A program made the translations under genes and the position numbers. Positions 54,282 to 64,000 of a stretch of 64,000 nucleotides of DNA are shown here, in pieces. The notes beneath the pieces are model-generated. The model was not told the DNA's origin, made no database searches, and worked only from the letters and a program-made list of their open reading frames with translations. This stretch comes from Streptomyces sp. V3I7 (GTDB taxonomy: Bacteria > Actinomycetota > Actinomycetes > Streptomycetales > Streptomycetaceae), in assembly GCF_030817495.1 (NCBI RefSeq), contig NZ_JAUSZK010000001.1, positions 3,389,001 to 3,453,000 on the forward strand, read 5' to 3'. Numbering within the stretch: position 1 is the stretch's first letter; the number at the start of each line of letters is the position of its first letter.

Positions 54282-55478
54282 GTGACCGTGGAGAGCAGTG
54301 CCGCGCGCCAGCCGCGACGCAGCGCCGCAGGAAAAGCCGGCGCCACCGGCACCAAGCGCACGACCCGCACCACCGGCAAGAAGCGCACCGAACCCGAACT
54401 CGTCCAACTGCTGACGCCCGAGGGCGAGCACGTCGAGGACCCCGCGTACGCGGAGTACGCCGAGTACGTCGCCGGGATCACCCCCGAGGAACTCCGCGGC
54501 CTGTACCGCGACATGGTGCTCACCCGGCGCTTCGACGCCGAGGCCACCTCCCTCCAGCGCCAGGGCGAGCTGGGCCTGTGGGCCTCGCTGCTGGGCCAGG
54601 AGGCCGCCCAGATCGGTTCCGGCCGGGCCACCCGCGAGGACGACTACGTCTTCCCGACCTACCGCGAGCACGGCGTCGCCTGGTGCCGCGGCGTCGACCC
54701 GACCAACCTGCTCGGCATGTTCCGCGGCGTGAACAACGGCGGCTGGGACCCGAACGGCAACAACTTCCACCTCTACACGATCGTCATCGGCTCCCAGGCG
54801 CTGCACGCCACGGGCTACGCGATGGGCGTGGCCAAGGACGGCGCCGACTCTGCGGTCGTCGCCTACTTCGGCGACGGTGCCTCCAGCCAGGGCGACGTGG
54901 CCGAGGCGTTCACGTTCTCCGCGGTCTACAACGCCCCCGTCGTGTTCTTCTGCCAGAACAACCAGTGGGCGATCTCCGAGCCCACCGAGAAGCAGACCCG
55001 CGTCCCGCTCTACCAGCGCGCCCAGGGCTTCGGCTTCCCCGGCGTCCGCGTGGACGGCAACGACGTGCTGGCCTGCCTCGCGGTCACCAAGTGGGCGCTC
55101 GAGCGCGCCCGCCGCGGCGAGGGCCCCACGCTGGTCGAGGCGTACACCTACCGCATGGGTGCCCACACCACCTCCGACGACCCCACCCGCTACCGCCACG
55201 ACGACGAGCGGGCCGCTTGGGAGGCGAAGGACCCGATCCTGCGCCTTCGCCGGTTCCTGGAGGCCTCAAACCACGCGGACGAGGGATTCTTCGCGGAACT
55301 CGAGACCGAGAGCGAAGCGTTGGGCAAACGAGTGCGCGAAGTGGTCCGCGCCATGCCGGACCCGGACGACTTCGCCATCTTCGAGAACGTGTACGCGGAC
55401 GGGCATGCGCTCGTCGACGAGGAACGAGCCCAGTTCGCCGCCTACCAGGCGTCGTTCGCGGACTCTGAGGGGGTCTGA
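54282..55478 (+). CDS. 2-oxoacid dehydrogenase E1 alpha, second cluster
   Basis: A 398-residue paralogue of the E1 alpha at 43069. The TPP motif is GDGASSQGDVAEAFTFSAVY ending in CQNN, and YRMGAHTTSDDPTRYR marks the loop region. A Lys/Arg/Thr-rich N-terminal ~45 residues is extra. The GTG start follows GGAGGAG. Such clusters are annotated either as pyruvate or as branched-chain dehydrogenases; in S. coelicolor there are two bkd clusters in this chromosomal region, so branched-chain activity is likely but not proved. Confidence 0.9.
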   Translation: MTVESSAARQPRRSAAGKAGATGTKRTTRTTGKKRTEPELVQLLTPEGEHVEDPAYAEYAEYVAGITPEELRGLYRDMVLTRRFDAEATSLQRQGELGLWASLLGQEAAQIGSGRATREDDYVFPTYREHGVAWCRGVDPTNLLGMFRGVNNGGWDPNGNNFHLYTIVIGSQALHATGYAMGVAKDGADSAVVAYFGDGASSQGDVAEAFTFSAVYNAPVVFFCQNNQWAISEPTEKQTRVPLYQRAQGFGFPGVRVDGNDVLACLAVTKWALERARRGEGPTLVEAYTYRMGAHTTSDDPTRYRHDDERAAWEAKDPILRLRRFLEASNHADEGFFAELETESEALGKRVREVVRAMPDPDDFAIFENVYADGHALVDEERAQFAAYQASFADSEGV

Positions 55479-55480
55479 TC

Positions 55481-56482
<1,002 letters not shown>

Positions 56483-56493
56483 GGAGAGGGGTC

Positions 56494-57912
56494 GTGACGA
56501 CGATGACGGAAGCTTCCGTGCGCGAGTTCAAGATGCCCGACGTGGGCGAGGGACTCACCGAGGCCGAGATCCTCAAGTGGTACGTCCAGCCCGGTGACAC
56601 GGTCACCGACGGCCAGGTGGTGTGCGAGGTCGAGACCGCCAAGGCGGCCGTCGAACTCCCCATCCCCTACGACGGCGTGGTCCGCGAGCTGCGCTTCCCC
56701 GAGGGCACCACGGTGGACGTGGGTACGTCCATCATCGCGGTGGACGTCTCGGGCGGCGCGGCCGTACCGGCGCCCGCCGAGGCGCAGCCGGCCGAGCAGG
56801 CCGCGCCGGAGGAGCCGAAGAAGGAGGGCCGCCAGCCCGTGCTGGTCGGCTACGGCGTGTCCACCTCCGCGACGAAGCGCCGCCCGCGCAAGACGGGCAC
56901 CGCCGCTCCCGAGGCCGCCCAGGCGGTCCAGGCCGAGCTGAACGGCCACGGCTCGGCGCCCGCCGCTCCGGCCGCCGTGCCCGCGCCCGCCCCCGCGGCC
57001 GGTCAGCCCCGCCCGCTGGCCAAGCCGCCGGTGCGCAAGCTGGCCAAGGACCTCGGTGTCGACCTGGCGACGGTGACCCCCTCGGGCCCGGACGGCATCA
57101 TCACGCGTGACGACGTGCACGCGGCGGTGGCTGCCCCGGCCGCCCCCGAACCGGTGGCCGCGGCGCCCACGGCTCCCGCGGTCCCGGCGCCGGTCGTGGC
57201 GTACGACGGAGCGCGCGAGACCCGGATCCCGGTCAAGGGCGTCCGCAAGGCGACCGCCCAGGCCATGATCGGCTCGGCGTTCACGGCGCCGCACGTCACG
57301 GAGTTCGTGACGGTGGACGTCACGCGCACGATGAAGCTGGTCGAGGAGCTCAAGCAGGACAAGGAGATGCAGGGGCTGCGGGTGAACCCGCTGCTGCTGA
57401 TCGCCAAGGCCCTGCTGGTCGCCATCAAGCGCAACCCGGACGTCAACGCGTCCTGGGACGAGGCCAACCAGGAGATCGTGCTCAAGCACTACGTCAACCT
57501 GGGTATCGCGGCCGCCACCCCGCGCGGACTGATCGTCCCGAACATCAAGGACGCCCACGACAAGACGCTGCCGCAGCTGGCGGAGGCGCTCGGCGAGCTG
57601 GTGTCCACGGCGCGGGAGGGCAAGACCTCCCCCGCCGCGATGCAGGGCGGCACGGTCACCATCACCAACGTCGGCGTCTTCGGCGTCGACACCGGTACGC
57701 CGATCCTCAACCCCGGCGAGTCCGCGATCCTCGCGGTCGGCGCGATCAAGCTCCAGCCGTGGGTCCACAAGGGCAAGGTGAAGCCGCGTCAGGTCACCAC
57801 GCTGGCCCTGAGCTTCGACCACCGCCTGGTGGACGGCGAGCTGGGCTCGAAGGTGCTCGCCGACGTGGCGGCGATCCTGGAGCAGCCGAAGCGGCTGATC
57901 ACCTGGGCGTGA
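56494..57912 (+). CDS. 2-oxoacid dehydrogenase E2, second cluster
   Basis: A 472-residue dihydrolipoamide acyltransferase. Lipoyl domain (lipoylated Lys in VETAKAAVELP), an Ala/Pro-rich linker with PAPAEAQPAEQAAPEE, peripheral-subunit binding domain (PPVRKLAKDLGVDLATVTPS) and catalytic domain ending SFDHRLVDGELG. GTG start (ATG three codons on is an alternative). A clear terminator follows, ending the three-gene operon without an E3 gene. Confidence 0.93.
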   Translation: MTTMTEASVREFKMPDVGEGLTEAEILKWYVQPGDTVTDGQVVCEVETAKAAVELPIPYDGVVRELRFPEGTTVDVGTSIIAVDVSGGAAVPAPAEAQPAEQAAPEEPKKEGRQPVLVGYGVSTSATKRRPRKTGTAAPEAAQAVQAELNGHGSAPAAPAAVPAPAPAAGQPRPLAKPPVRKLAKDLGVDLATVTPSGPDGIITRDDVHAAVAAPAAPEPVAAAPTAPAVPAPVVAYDGARETRIPVKGVRKATAQAMIGSAFTAPHVTEFVTVDVTRTMKLVEELKQDKEMQGLRVNPLLLIAKALLVAIKRNPDVNASWDEANQEIVLKHYVNLGIAAATPRGLIVPNIKDAHDKTLPQLAEALGELVSTAREGKTSPAAMQGGTVTITNVGVFGVDTGTPILNPGESAILAVGAIKLQPWVHKGKVKPRQVTTLALSFDHRLVDGELGSKVLADVAAILEQPKRLITWA

Positions 57913-57937
57913 GCGCGCCACGCGTGGCCTGATGCCG

Positions 57938-57970
57938 AAGGGGCCTGCCGCATCGTGCGGCAGGCCCCTT
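57938..57970 (+). terminator. terminator of the second 2-oxoacid dehydrogenase operon
   Basis: A 15-bp perfect stem (AAGGGGCCTGCCGCA with its complement) closes a TCG loop and ends in TT. It may also serve the convergent carboxypeptidase gene. Confidence 0.95.
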
Positions 57971-58036
57971 CGCATACACGGTGACGTCAGCTCAGCGAGG
58001 CAGAGCCGTGGTGCAGGCCGTCGCTCAAGCCGTAGT

Positions 58037-58945
58037 TCACTTGGCGAAGCCGTAGTTCAGGAGCTTTGTCGCGTCGGTGGCGCGCTGCGAGACCGAGGAG
58101 GAGGCGAGAACGGTTCCGATGACCGTCTTGCCGTCGCGGGTCGCGGCGAAGACCAGGCAGTACTTGGCCTCGGGGCCCGAGCCGGTCTTCACACCGATGG
58201 TGCCGCTGTAGCTGCTCAGCAGCGTGTTCGTATTGGTCCACGCTCCCATCGTGCGGGTGCTGCCGGACGAGGTGATCGTCTTCGCCGTGTACGACTTGGT
58301 CTTGACGATCGTGCGGAACGTGGTGCTCTTCATCGCGCTGCTGGCGATCTTCGTCAGGTCGCGCGGCGTCGAGTAGTTGGAGCCGTGGCCGATGCCGTCG
58401 AACGAGTCGAAGTGCGTGTTCTTCAGGCCGAGGTTCACGGCGGCGGCGTTCATCTTGCTGATGAACGACTGCTGGCGGGCGGAACGGGTGGTGCCCGAGC
58501 CGAACTTGTCCGCGAGCACGTAGGCGGCGTCGCAGCCGGACGGCAGCATCAGGCCGTACAGCAGCTGACGGACGGTGACCTTATCGCCGACGATCAGATG
58601 CGCCGAGGAGGCGTTGTTGGCGACGATGTAGTCGCTCGCGCCCTTCGGGATCGTGACCTTGGTGTCCAGGTTCAGGTTCGGCTGCGCCAGCACCACCTTG
58701 GCGGTCATGATCTTCGTGGTGGAGCCGGTGGAGCGCCGGGTGTCCGCCGCCTTGGTGTACAGCGAGGTGCCGGTGGAGTTGTTCATGACGTAGCCGCCGG
58801 CGGCCACGATCGACGGAGTCGTCAAGGCCTGTGCGGGCGCCGCGGTGAGGGCTCCGGTCGCGAGCATCGCGCCGGACGTGATGGCGACGGCGGCGGCCTT
58901 GCGGAAGCGGCCGCTCTTCATGCCGCTCTTCATGCTGGTCTTCAA
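58037..58945 (-). CDS. D-alanyl-D-alanine carboxypeptidase-family serine hydrolase
   Basis: A 302-residue secreted DacA/PBP5-like enzyme that would trim D-Ala from peptidoglycan side chains. A basic N-terminus and signal peptide (about residues 1-40, ending AAPAQA) are followed by the catalytic domain. Motif 1 is STTK, motif 3 is KTG. Motif 2 reads SGC (in LPSGCDAAYVLAD), where family members usually have SGN. There is no C-terminal membrane anchor. The TTG at 58945 is preferred because GGGG lies ~10 bp upstream; the ATGs at 58933 and 58921 are alternatives. Confidence 0.87.
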   Translation of the reverse strand: MKTSMKSGMKSGRFRKAAAVAITSGAMLATGALTAAPAQALTTPSIVAAGGYVMNNSTGTSLYTKAADTRRSTGSTTKIMTAKVVLAQPNLNLDTKVTIPKGASDYIVANNASSAHLIVGDKVTVRQLLYGLMLPSGCDAAYVLADKFGSGTTRSARQQSFISKMNAAAVNLGLKNTHFDSFDGIGHGSNYSTPRDLTKIASSAMKSTTFRTIVKTKSYTAKTITSSGSTRTMGAWTNTNTLLSSYSGTIGVKTGSGPEAKYCLVFAATRDGKTVIGTVLASSSVSQRATDATKLLNYGFAK

Positions 58946-59250
58946 AAGAGGTACCCCGATTACGTTGAATGCCCCTGATGTGCGGCCGAGTTGGGGTGAC
59001 GGGCGAGTAAGGCCGCACGTATGAGACACCCGGACGGCACAGAAGGTTGCGCGGAGTCCCGTGATTTTTCTGACGCCGTGGTGGTGTGAGCGCCCGCAGG
59101 GGCGTACGGGGGCGCGCAGGAGCGCGAAAAGCCCGTACGCACGGAAGGTGCGGCGACGGCAGCGGTGACGACGGCGGGGCGGATGGCGGCTCCGGTCCGC
59201 ATCGTGGACCGGACCCCCTCATGCGTACGTGTTGTATCTATGATGTGCGC
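58946..59250. promoter_or_regulatory. 305-bp divergent intergenic region
   Basis: No gene is seen. It separates the carboxypeptidase gene (minus) from the GntR gene (plus). A -10-like TATCTATGAT lies just before the GntR start. No clear inverted repeat for the GntR protein was recognised. Confidence 0.45.
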
Positions 59251-59937
59251 ATGCCTTCAGCCCCACCTGTTCCGCCCCAGGCCGCCGCGAAGACGGCCGC
59301 GAAACAGGCCCCCGCCGCCGACCGCGTCTACACCCACGTCAAACAGGGCGTCCTGGACCGCCGTTACGAGGGCGGCACGCTCCTCACGGAGGGCGAACTG
59401 GCCGAGGCCGTCGGAGTCTCGCGCACCCCGGTGCGCGAGGCGCTGCTGCGGCTCGAGGTGGAGGGGCTGATCCGGCTCTACCCGAAGAAGGGCGCCCTGG
59501 TGCTGCCCGTCTCCGCGCAGGAGATCGCCGATGTCGTCGAGACCCGGCTCCTGGTGGAGGAGCACGCCGCGCGCAAGGCCGTCCCCGCGCCGCCGTCCCT
59601 GATCGCGCGCCTGGAGGAGCTGCTCGACCGGCAGAAGGAGCAGGCCGCCGCCGGGGACTTCGCCGGGGCCGCTGTCTCCGACCGCTGCTTCCACGCCGAG
59701 ATCGTGCGCAGCGGCGGCAACGAGATCCTCTCGCGCCTCTACGACCAGCTCCGCGACCGCCAGTTGCGGATGGGCGTCGCCGTCATGCAGTCCCACCCCG
59801 ACCGGATCGCCAAGACGCTCAGCGAACACGAGGAGATCCTCGACGCCCTGCGCTCGGGCGATCCGGAGGCGGCCGTCGCGGTCGTGCACCGCCACGTCAG
59901 CTGGGTCTCGAACCTGGCGCGGGGCGAGGTCCGATGA
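59251..59937 (+). CDS. GntR-family regulator, FCD (FadR-like) subgroup
   Basis: A 228-residue transcription factor. The winged helix-turn-helix (about residues 20-85) has LTEGELAEAVGVSRTPVREA and EGLIRLYPKKGALV. An FCD ligand-binding domain follows (VVETRLLVEEHAARKAV ... DRCFHAEIVRSGG ... SEHEEIL, with the metal-site His residues). It overlaps the MFS gene by 4 bp, so it probably controls that transporter. ATG start after ATGATGTGCGC. Confidence 0.92.
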   Translation: MPSAPPVPPQAAAKTAAKQAPAADRVYTHVKQGVLDRRYEGGTLLTEGELAEAVGVSRTPVREALLRLEVEGLIRLYPKKGALVLPVSAQEIADVVETRLLVEEHAARKAVPAPPSLIARLEELLDRQKEQAAAGDFAGAAVSDRCFHAEIVRSGGNEILSRLYDQLRDRQLRMGVAVMQSHPDRIAKTLSEHEEILDALRSGDPEAAVAVVHRHVSWVSNLARGEVR

Positions 59938-61265
59938 GCGGAACCGGTCTCCCCGGCGCCCCTTCCCCGATGCCCGGCGGGCCCCCCTCCCGGGACGCCC
60001 TCGGCGGCTCCCGAGCGGTCGCGGTCTGGGGCATCGGCGTCGCGGTCTACTTCGTCGCCGTCATCTTCCGTACGTCCCTGGGCGTCGCCGGCCTCGACGC
60101 GGTGGAACGTTTCCACGTGGGCGCCTCGGCCCTGTCGACGTTCTCGATCCTCCAACTGCTCGTCTACGCGGGCATGCAGATACCCGTGGGCCTGCTGGTC
60201 GACCGGCTCGGCACCAAGAAGGTGCTGGCGCTCGGGGCACTGCTCTTCACGGCCGGCCAGCTGGGCTTCGCGTTCTCCCCCACCTACGGCACCGCGCTCG
60301 CCTCGCGCGCGCTGCTCGGGTGCGGGGACGCGATGACGTTCATCAGCGTGCTGCGGCTCGGCACGCGCTGGTTCCCCGCGCGGCGCGGCCCGCTGATCGC
60401 GCAGCTCGCCAGCCTGGTCGGCATGGCGGGCAACCTGATCTCGACGCTGGTACTGGCCCGGTTGCTCAACAGCGTCGGCTGGACCGGGGCGTTCGCGGGC
60501 AGCGCGCTCGCCGGAGCGGTCGTCCTCGTGCTGGTCCTGCTCTTCCTGAAGGACCACCCCGAGGGGTCCGAGCCCGAGCCCTTCCCGCACCAGGGCGCCG
60601 CCTACGTGCGCCGGCAGATCGCCGCGGCCTGGCGCGAGCCGGGGACCCGGCTGGGCATGTGGGTGCACTTCACCACCCAGTTCCCGGCGATGGTGTTCCT
60701 GCTGCTGTGGGGCCTGCCGTATCTGGTCGAGGCGCAGGGCCTCAGCCGGGCCACGGCCGGCGAACTGCTGACCCTGGTGGTGCTGTCCCACATGGTGATC
60801 GGCCTCGTCTACGGCCAGATCCTCGCCCGGCACCACGCGGCGCGGCTGCCGCTGACGCTGGGCACGGTCGCGGCGACCGCCGTCGCCTGGGCGGCGCCCC
60901 TCGTCCACCCCGGGGACCACGCGCCGATGTGGCTGCTGGTGGCCATGTGCGTGGTACTGGGCGCGTGCGGCCCGGCGTCGATGATCGGCTTCGACTTCGC
61001 CCGCCCGGCCAACCCGCCCGAGCGGCAGGGCACGGCGGCCGGCATCACCAACATCGGCGGCTTCACCGCGTCGATGACCACGCTGTTCGCGATCGGTGTC
61101 CTGCTGGATGCCACCGGCGACAACTACCGGATCGCCTTCTCGGCAGTGTTCGTGCTCCAGGCCCTGGGCGTGAGCCAGATCCTGCGACTGGGCAGGCGCG
61201 CCGCGCGCCGGGAGCGGGAACGGCTGGTCGCCAGCCGGGTGGAGACGGTGCACGTTCCCGCGTAG
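59934..61265 (+). CDS. major facilitator superfamily transporter
   Basis: A 443-residue polytopic carrier with about twelve membrane helices. The motif-A-like GLLVDRLGTKKV is after helix 2, and a central cytoplasmic loop (EGSEPEPFPHQGAAYVRRQI) separates two six-helix halves. Substrate is unknown; the sequence is closest in style to anion/metabolite symporters of the MFS. It is coupled to the GntR regulator gene, suggesting induction by the transported compound. Confidence 0.9.
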   Translation: MSGTGLPGAPSPMPGGPPSRDALGGSRAVAVWGIGVAVYFVAVIFRTSLGVAGLDAVERFHVGASALSTFSILQLLVYAGMQIPVGLLVDRLGTKKVLALGALLFTAGQLGFAFSPTYGTALASRALLGCGDAMTFISVLRLGTRWFPARRGPLIAQLASLVGMAGNLISTLVLARLLNSVGWTGAFAGSALAGAVVLVLVLLFLKDHPEGSEPEPFPHQGAAYVRRQIAAAWREPGTRLGMWVHFTTQFPAMVFLLLWGLPYLVEAQGLSRATAGELLTLVVLSHMVIGLVYGQILARHHAARLPLTLGTVAATAVAWAAPLVHPGDHAPMWLLVAMCVVLGACGPASMIGFDFARPANPPERQGTAAGITNIGGFTASMTTLFAIGVLLDATGDNYRIAFSAVFVLQALGVSQILRLGRRAARRERERLVASRVETVHVPA

Positions 61266-61313
61266 GCAGGGCGCCGCGAGGCCCCGCTGAGAGGCCCCGA
61301 TGCGGCGGCGCGG

Positions 61314-62138
61314 CTACGACGTGACCGCGAAGTGGCGCAGGATCGCCGCCGTCAGCTCCGGGTCGCCCTCCGCCTTCACCCGGTCCGCCACGCCCTCCGG
61401 CGTCACCCGGCCGCAGGCCAGGCGGACGTACGTCTCCCAGTCGAGGGTGAAGGAGGCCGCCGGGCCGAGGGCGGGGGCGGTCTCCAGGGTGCCGCGGCCC
61501 TGGATGTCGACGCGGATGGTGCGCAGGAACTCGATGGGGCCGTGCACGTCGAAGACGATGGCCGAACTGCGCGGCGCGTGCGCCTCGCCCGCGACCACGC
61601 GCGGCAGCTCGGCGAGCAGCACATCCCGGGCGACGTGCGCTCCCGGCGAGTCGAGGTTGCCGGGGCGGCCGAGGGAGGCGCGCAGGTCCTGCTCGTGCAC
61701 CCACACGACGAAGGCGTGGTTGCGCATGGACTCCTCCAGCGTCGTCTCGACGCCCAGCGGGCCGCGCACCTTGGTGCCGGGGTCGCGGGACTCGTTGCGC
61801 AGCTGGCGGTTGCGGCGGATGACCGTGTACTCAAGCTCGGACGTCATCTCCGGCGCCGTGTGATGGCGGCGGACGTCGACCTGCATCTCCATGTAGCGCT
61901 GGTGGTCGTTCGTGACGTGGAACAGGTCGCGGGGCAGCGTGTGGATGGGGCGCGGGTCGCCGAGCATCTCGCAGTCCAGGCCGATGACGTGCGAGACGAC
62001 GTCGCGCACGGACCAGCCCGGGCAGGGGGTCCGCTGGTTCCACTCGCCCTCCACAAGCGGCTGCACCAGCTCGGATATCGCTTCGATGGAGTGCGTCCAG
62101 GCATCGGCGTAGGGCTGGAGGGTGGGATGCAGACTCAC
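61314..62138 (-). CDS. maleylpyruvate isomerase-family mycothiol-dependent enzyme
   Basis: A 274-residue protein of the DinB/MDMPI family found in mycothiol-producing actinobacteria. The N-terminal four-helix domain has NQRTPCPGWSVRDVVSHVIG with a conserved His, followed by a DinB-like metal-site region and a C-terminal MDMPI_C domain (about residues 180-270, FDVHGPIEFLRTI). The reaction of this member is unknown; true maleylpyruvate isomerases act in gentisate breakdown. Confidence 0.85.
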   Translation of the reverse strand: MSLHPTLQPYADAWTHSIEAISELVQPLVEGEWNQRTPCPGWSVRDVVSHVIGLDCEMLGDPRPIHTLPRDLFHVTNDHQRYMEMQVDVRRHHTAPEMTSELEYTVIRRNRQLRNESRDPGTKVRGPLGVETTLEESMRNHAFVVWVHEQDLRASLGRPGNLDSPGAHVARDVLLAELPRVVAGEAHAPRSSAIVFDVHGPIEFLRTIRVDIQGRGTLETAPALGPAASFTLDWETYVRLACGRVTPEGVADRVKAEGDPELTAAILRHFAVTS

Positions 62139-62355
62139 GGAACGGGACCCCTCGGCGGTGGGAACTCGGGCAGGTTGTGGCGGCGGTGTCAGCGGGAGGC
62201 GGCTGCAGGGCGGTGGCTCGGGACGCCCCCACGCTCTCGGTTAGGCTCGAGCAAGGAGGACCCCCAAGTTACGCCGCTGCGGGGCAGCCCGGCAGTGCTT
62301 TCGTGTGACGATCGTAGGCCCGTGTGGACCGCTCGAATGCCAGGACGGTGGTAGT

Positions 62356-63153
62356 GTGCGCGCTTCGCTGATTCAGATCGCCGTAGACCCGGAGGAATCG
62401 GTCGAATCCCGTCGAGCGCGGGTGGCCTCGCTGGTGCGGGATCAGGCCGGCGCGGCCGATCTCGTGGTGCTCCCCGAACTGTGGACGACGGGCGCCTTCG
62501 CGTACGAGGAGTTCGGCCGGGAGGCCGAGCCGCTCGACGGTCCGACGTACGAGGCGATGGCGAAGGCCGCCGCGCACGCCGGGGTGTGGCTGCACGCCGG
62601 TTCCATCCCGGAGCGAGCCCCCGAAGGCCCCCTCTACAACACGTCTCTCATCTTCTCCCCCTCCGGCGAACTGGCCGCCGCCTACCGCAAGATCCACCGC
62701 TTCGGCTTCGACCAGGGCGAGGCCGTGCTGATGGGCGCCGGGCGTGACCTGGTGACGGTCCGGCTCCCCGAGACCACGCTCGGCGTGGCCACCTGCTACG
62801 ACCTCCGTTTCCCCGAACTGTTCCGCTCCCTCGTCGACGCCGGCGCCGAGACCCTGGTGATCCCGGCGGGCTGGCCCGAACGCCGCCGCGCGCACTGGAC
62901 GTTGCTGGCCCAGGCGCGGGCGGTCGAGAACCAGGCGTACGTCCTTGCTTGTGGAACGGCCGGGACGCATGCGGGAGTTCCACAGGCGGGTCACTCGATC
63001 GTGGTCGATCCCTGGGGCGAGGTGCTGGCCGAGGCGGGCCCCGGTGAGGAGATCCTCACCGTCGACTTCGATCCGGCGAAGGTCGCCGCGACCCGCGAGC
63101 AGTTCCCGGCGCTGAAGGACCGGATGCTCGGCCTGGCGCCCCCGAAGCGCTAG
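62356..63153 (+). CDS. nitrilase-superfamily carbon-nitrogen hydrolase
   Basis: A 265-residue amidase of the nitrilase fold. The Glu-Lys-Cys triad is visible in VVLPELWTTG, YRKIHRFGF and ATCYDLRFPELFR. A second conserved segment is RAVENQAYVLACGTAGTH. The substrate could be an omega-amide or a damaged metabolite, as in Nit-type enzymes. GTG start; the longer frame upstream lacks family similarity. Confidence 0.92.
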   Translation: MRASLIQIAVDPEESVESRRARVASLVRDQAGAADLVVLPELWTTGAFAYEEFGREAEPLDGPTYEAMAKAAAHAGVWLHAGSIPERAPEGPLYNTSLIFSPSGELAAAYRKIHRFGFDQGEAVLMGAGRDLVTVRLPETTLGVATCYDLRFPELFRSLVDAGAETLVIPAGWPERRRAHWTLLAQARAVENQAYVLACGTAGTHAGVPQAGHSIVVDPWGEVLAEAGPGEEILTVDFDPAKVAATREQFPALKDRMLGLAPPKR

Positions 63154-63201
63154 CGAGAGATCCGGCCCGGCCGTCCTCAGCCCCCGTCCCCCCCGGCCCT
63201 C

Positions 63202-63723
63202 TCAATCCCCGTCGCCCGCGTCCTCCCCGTGCTCCTTCTCCCGCTCCTTCTCGGCGAGATGGATCACGCACACCGTCACCGCGATCAGCAGCGCCGCGTC
63301 GGCGTCGTCCCGGACGACATCGAGCTCGTACGTCTCCCGGACGTGCAGCCGGCGCCGCGAGATCACGGCGAGCAGCTCACCGTCGTACTCGACGGCGAAC
63401 TCGCGGTCGAGGATCTTGCCGCTGACGTCCAGCTCGCTGCCGTCCGCCAGGAACACCCGGTAGTGGTTGCGCAGCAGGGACAGCCGCTTGCGCCGGACGG
63501 TCGCCAGGGGGCCGCCGTCCCGCTCGATCACCATCGTGTCCCGCACGGCGATCATCTTCTGGTGGATGTCGATCAGGACCCGCCCGCGCGTGTCCTTCAG
63601 CTCGAAGGTGTCCCGCAGCCGCATGGCCTTGCCGTCGACGAGGAACACCTTGGTGCCGTGCTCGTCCTCGATCCAGTAGTCGTCACCGAAGCCGAGGAGC
63701 CGGTCGCGTACGAGGAATCTCAT
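63202..63723 (-). CDS. LURP-one/Tubby-like barrel protein
   Basis: A 173-residue protein of the LURP-one-related family (Tubby-like beta-barrel). Alternating short strands such as MRFLVRDRLLGFGDDYWIED, VLIDIHQKMIAVRDTMVIER and YRVFLADGSELDVSGKILDR form the barrel. A Glu/Lys-rich tail follows. No enzymatic residues are evident and its role in bacteria is unknown; membrane binding is a possibility. Convergent with the nitrilase gene. Confidence 0.85.
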   Translation of the reverse strand: MRFLVRDRLLGFGDDYWIEDEHGTKVFLVDGKAMRLRDTFELKDTRGRVLIDIHQKMIAVRDTMVIERDGGPLATVRRKRLSLLRNHYRVFLADGSELDVSGKILDREFAVEYDGELLAVISRRRLHVRETYELDVVRDDADAALLIAVTVCVIHLAEKEREKEHGEDAGDGD

Positions 63724-63849
63724 ACCGTTACCGCTTCCCCGGGGACCGCCACGAAACGCGGCCGGTAGGCCGACGGGTCTACGAAAGGCCGCGGCGGCCC
63801 GGCCCCGGCCCCAGCGCTCCGCGCCGGCGTCAAGTGGCACCCTTGATCC

Positions 63850-64000
63850 ATGAGCGACATATCCCCTGCCCCGGCTCCCCGACGCGCCCGGGTCCGTGCC
63901 CCCGAGCTGATCGGCAAGGGCGGCTGGCTGAACACCGGTGGTACCGAGTACAGCCTCGCCGACCTGCGTGGACGCATCGTCATCCTCGACTTCTGGACGT
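63850..64000 (+). CDS. thioredoxin-fold protein of NHL type, N-terminal part (cut by window end)
   Basis: The first 50 residues of a protein beginning MSDISPAPAPRRARVRAPEL, then GKGGWLNTGG, LADLRGRIVILDFWT at the window edge. This is the start of a TlpA/thioredoxin-like fold as seen in NHL-repeat thioredoxin proteins. The CxxC site and beta-propeller would lie beyond the window. ATG start. Confidence 0.75.
   Translation, partial: MSDISPAPAPRRARVRAPELIGKGGWLNTGGTEYSLADLRGRIVILDFWT

Noticed and set aside
60106..60126. Possible parS near GTTTCCACGTGG
   Set aside because: It lies inside the MFS gene and lacks the GTTTCAC half-site; an extra C breaks the palindrome.

Overview
This window is a piece of an actinobacterial chromosome, almost certainly Streptomyces and from the core region near the replication origin. 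Pointers are the very high G+C content, gyrA at the left edge, parS sites matching GTTTCACGTGAAAC, many DnaA boxes, crgA, the PASTA kinase/PBP/RodA/PstP/FHA cluster, class E sortases, mycothiol-dependent enzymes, a bacterial proteasome activator and frequent GTG starts with 4-bp coupled overlaps. Identification is by eye only; no database was searched.

Layout. 1-2.3 kb: gyrA 3' end, a DUF3566 membrane protein and tRNA-Ile. 2.4-7.2 kb: a ferredoxin, a GntR/glycosyltransferase pair, an ATP-dependent DNA ligase coupled to a DUF5710/zinc HNH-like protein, and two small conserved proteins. 7.3-11.1 kb: a secreted, membrane-anchored protein that overlaps tail-to-tail a Ser/Thr kinase, an XRE regulator and tRNA-Ala. 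11.5-18.8 kb: parS, DUF5324, cyclophilin, rhomboid protease, a DnaA-box cluster, crgA, DUF881, a 53-aa membrane protein, pabA and two class E sortases. 18.8-28.1 kb (minus strand): a broken restriction-type gene, then the operon fhaA-fhaB-pstP-rodA-pbpA-pknB for cell-wall growth and phospho-signalling. 28.5-31.6 kb: tRNA-Leu, a DUF2252 protein, a J-domain-like protein and a rhodanese.

31.7-43.1 kb is a phenylacetate catabolism island: paaABCDE (minus), paaN (minus), a PaaH-type dehydrogenase and a TetR regulator (plus), with a DUF5819-HTTM-TrmH operon inserted. A 14-bp operator-like sequence lies before paaA, between paaN and paaH, and in near-identical form before the next cluster. 43.1-57.9 kb holds two paralogous branched-chain 2-oxoacid dehydrogenase clusters (E1alpha, E1beta, E2), with an Lrp-type regulator beside the first. 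Between them are mobA-moeA (molybdenum cofactor), a quinone oxidoreductase, a His/Asp-rich secreted protein, the proteasome activator and a third membrane Ser/Thr kinase. 58-64 kb: a D-Ala-D-Ala carboxypeptidase-like protein, a GntR/MFS pair, a maleylpyruvate isomerase-family protein, a nitrilase-family amidase, a LURP-one-like protein and the start of a thioredoxin/NHL protein.

Three genes (restriction-type protein, fhaA, rhodanese) each carry a net +1 frameshift. In two of them it lies in a G/C run, so assembly error must be weighed against real decay. No phage, insertion sequence or CRISPR array was seen. The most interesting items are the shared Paa-type operator reaching the bkd promoter, the ligase/DUF5710-HNH pair, the DUF5819-HTTM pair, the parS site containing the moeA stop codon, and the DnaA boxes in several promoters.
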